From Chamaea fasciata (Eukaryota > Chordata > Aves > Passeriformes > Sylviidae): a stretch of DNA of 64,000 bases. The stretch is from positions 25,812,022 to 25,876,021 of the forward strand of contig JARCOQ010000006.1 of the NCBI GenBank assembly GCA_029207755.1, in the 5' to 3' direction. The notes beneath the pieces were generated by a model. The model saw only the letters and a program-made list of their open reading frames with translations, made no database searches and was not told the origin of the DNA. The position numbers were made by a program, and so were the translations under genes. Shown piece after piece: positions 1 through 64,000 of the stretch; positions within the stretch are counted from its first letter, which is position 1, and every line of letters begins with the position of its first letter.

Positions 1-64000
<64,000 letters not shown>

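Overview
The window is vertebrate, most likely bird, nuclear DNA. It is AT-rich and intron-dominated, its interspersed repeats are CR1 LINE fragments of the avian/reptilian type, and it has no bacterial-style gene packing. I cannot name the species.

One gene fills it: FRYL (furry homolog-like, FRY-like transcription coactivator), on the minus strand. Transcription runs from high to low coordinates. I traced 50 coding exons (W1 to W50 in transcript order) from 61281 down to position 1. Each was set by a GT donor, an AG acceptor, codon-phase continuity and the remembered FRYL protein. They total 7,391 nt, or 2,463 codons plus 2 bases, with no stop and no phase break. Both ends are missing. The first roughly 58 codons, the start codon, 5' UTR and promoter lie beyond 64000. 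The last roughly 490 codons and the 3' UTR lie below position 1. The paralogue FRY is excluded by FRYL-type residues, for example [16 protein letters not shown] in W12.

Layout: 61282-64000 is the partial intron 5' of W1. W1 to W18 (61281-39196) encode the N-terminal furry domain. W19 to W40 (38775-13681) encode the HEAT/armadillo-like middle with serine-rich linkers. W41 to W48 (12662-3772) encode a phospho-motif-rich segment, more helical repeats and an acidic region. W49 to W50 (1120-1) start the C-terminal part. Four CR1 fragments (23041, 26674, 34187 and 57341), simple repeats and two short tandem duplications sit in introns.

The main finding is a set of unclaimed, frame-preserving candidate cassette exons inside FRYL introns. 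The strongest are a 213-nt exon (13981-14193), a 45-nt exon (49807-49851) and a 9-nt microexon (1455-1463). The last two have a UGC near the 3' splice site, as in neural SRRM4-dependent microexons. Weaker candidates are at 61062-61088, 6110-6154 and 55402-55446. W37 has a NAGNAG tandem acceptor. I found no tRNA, rRNA, CRISPR array, or gene on the plus strand. The introns not listed separately hold nothing I could recognise.
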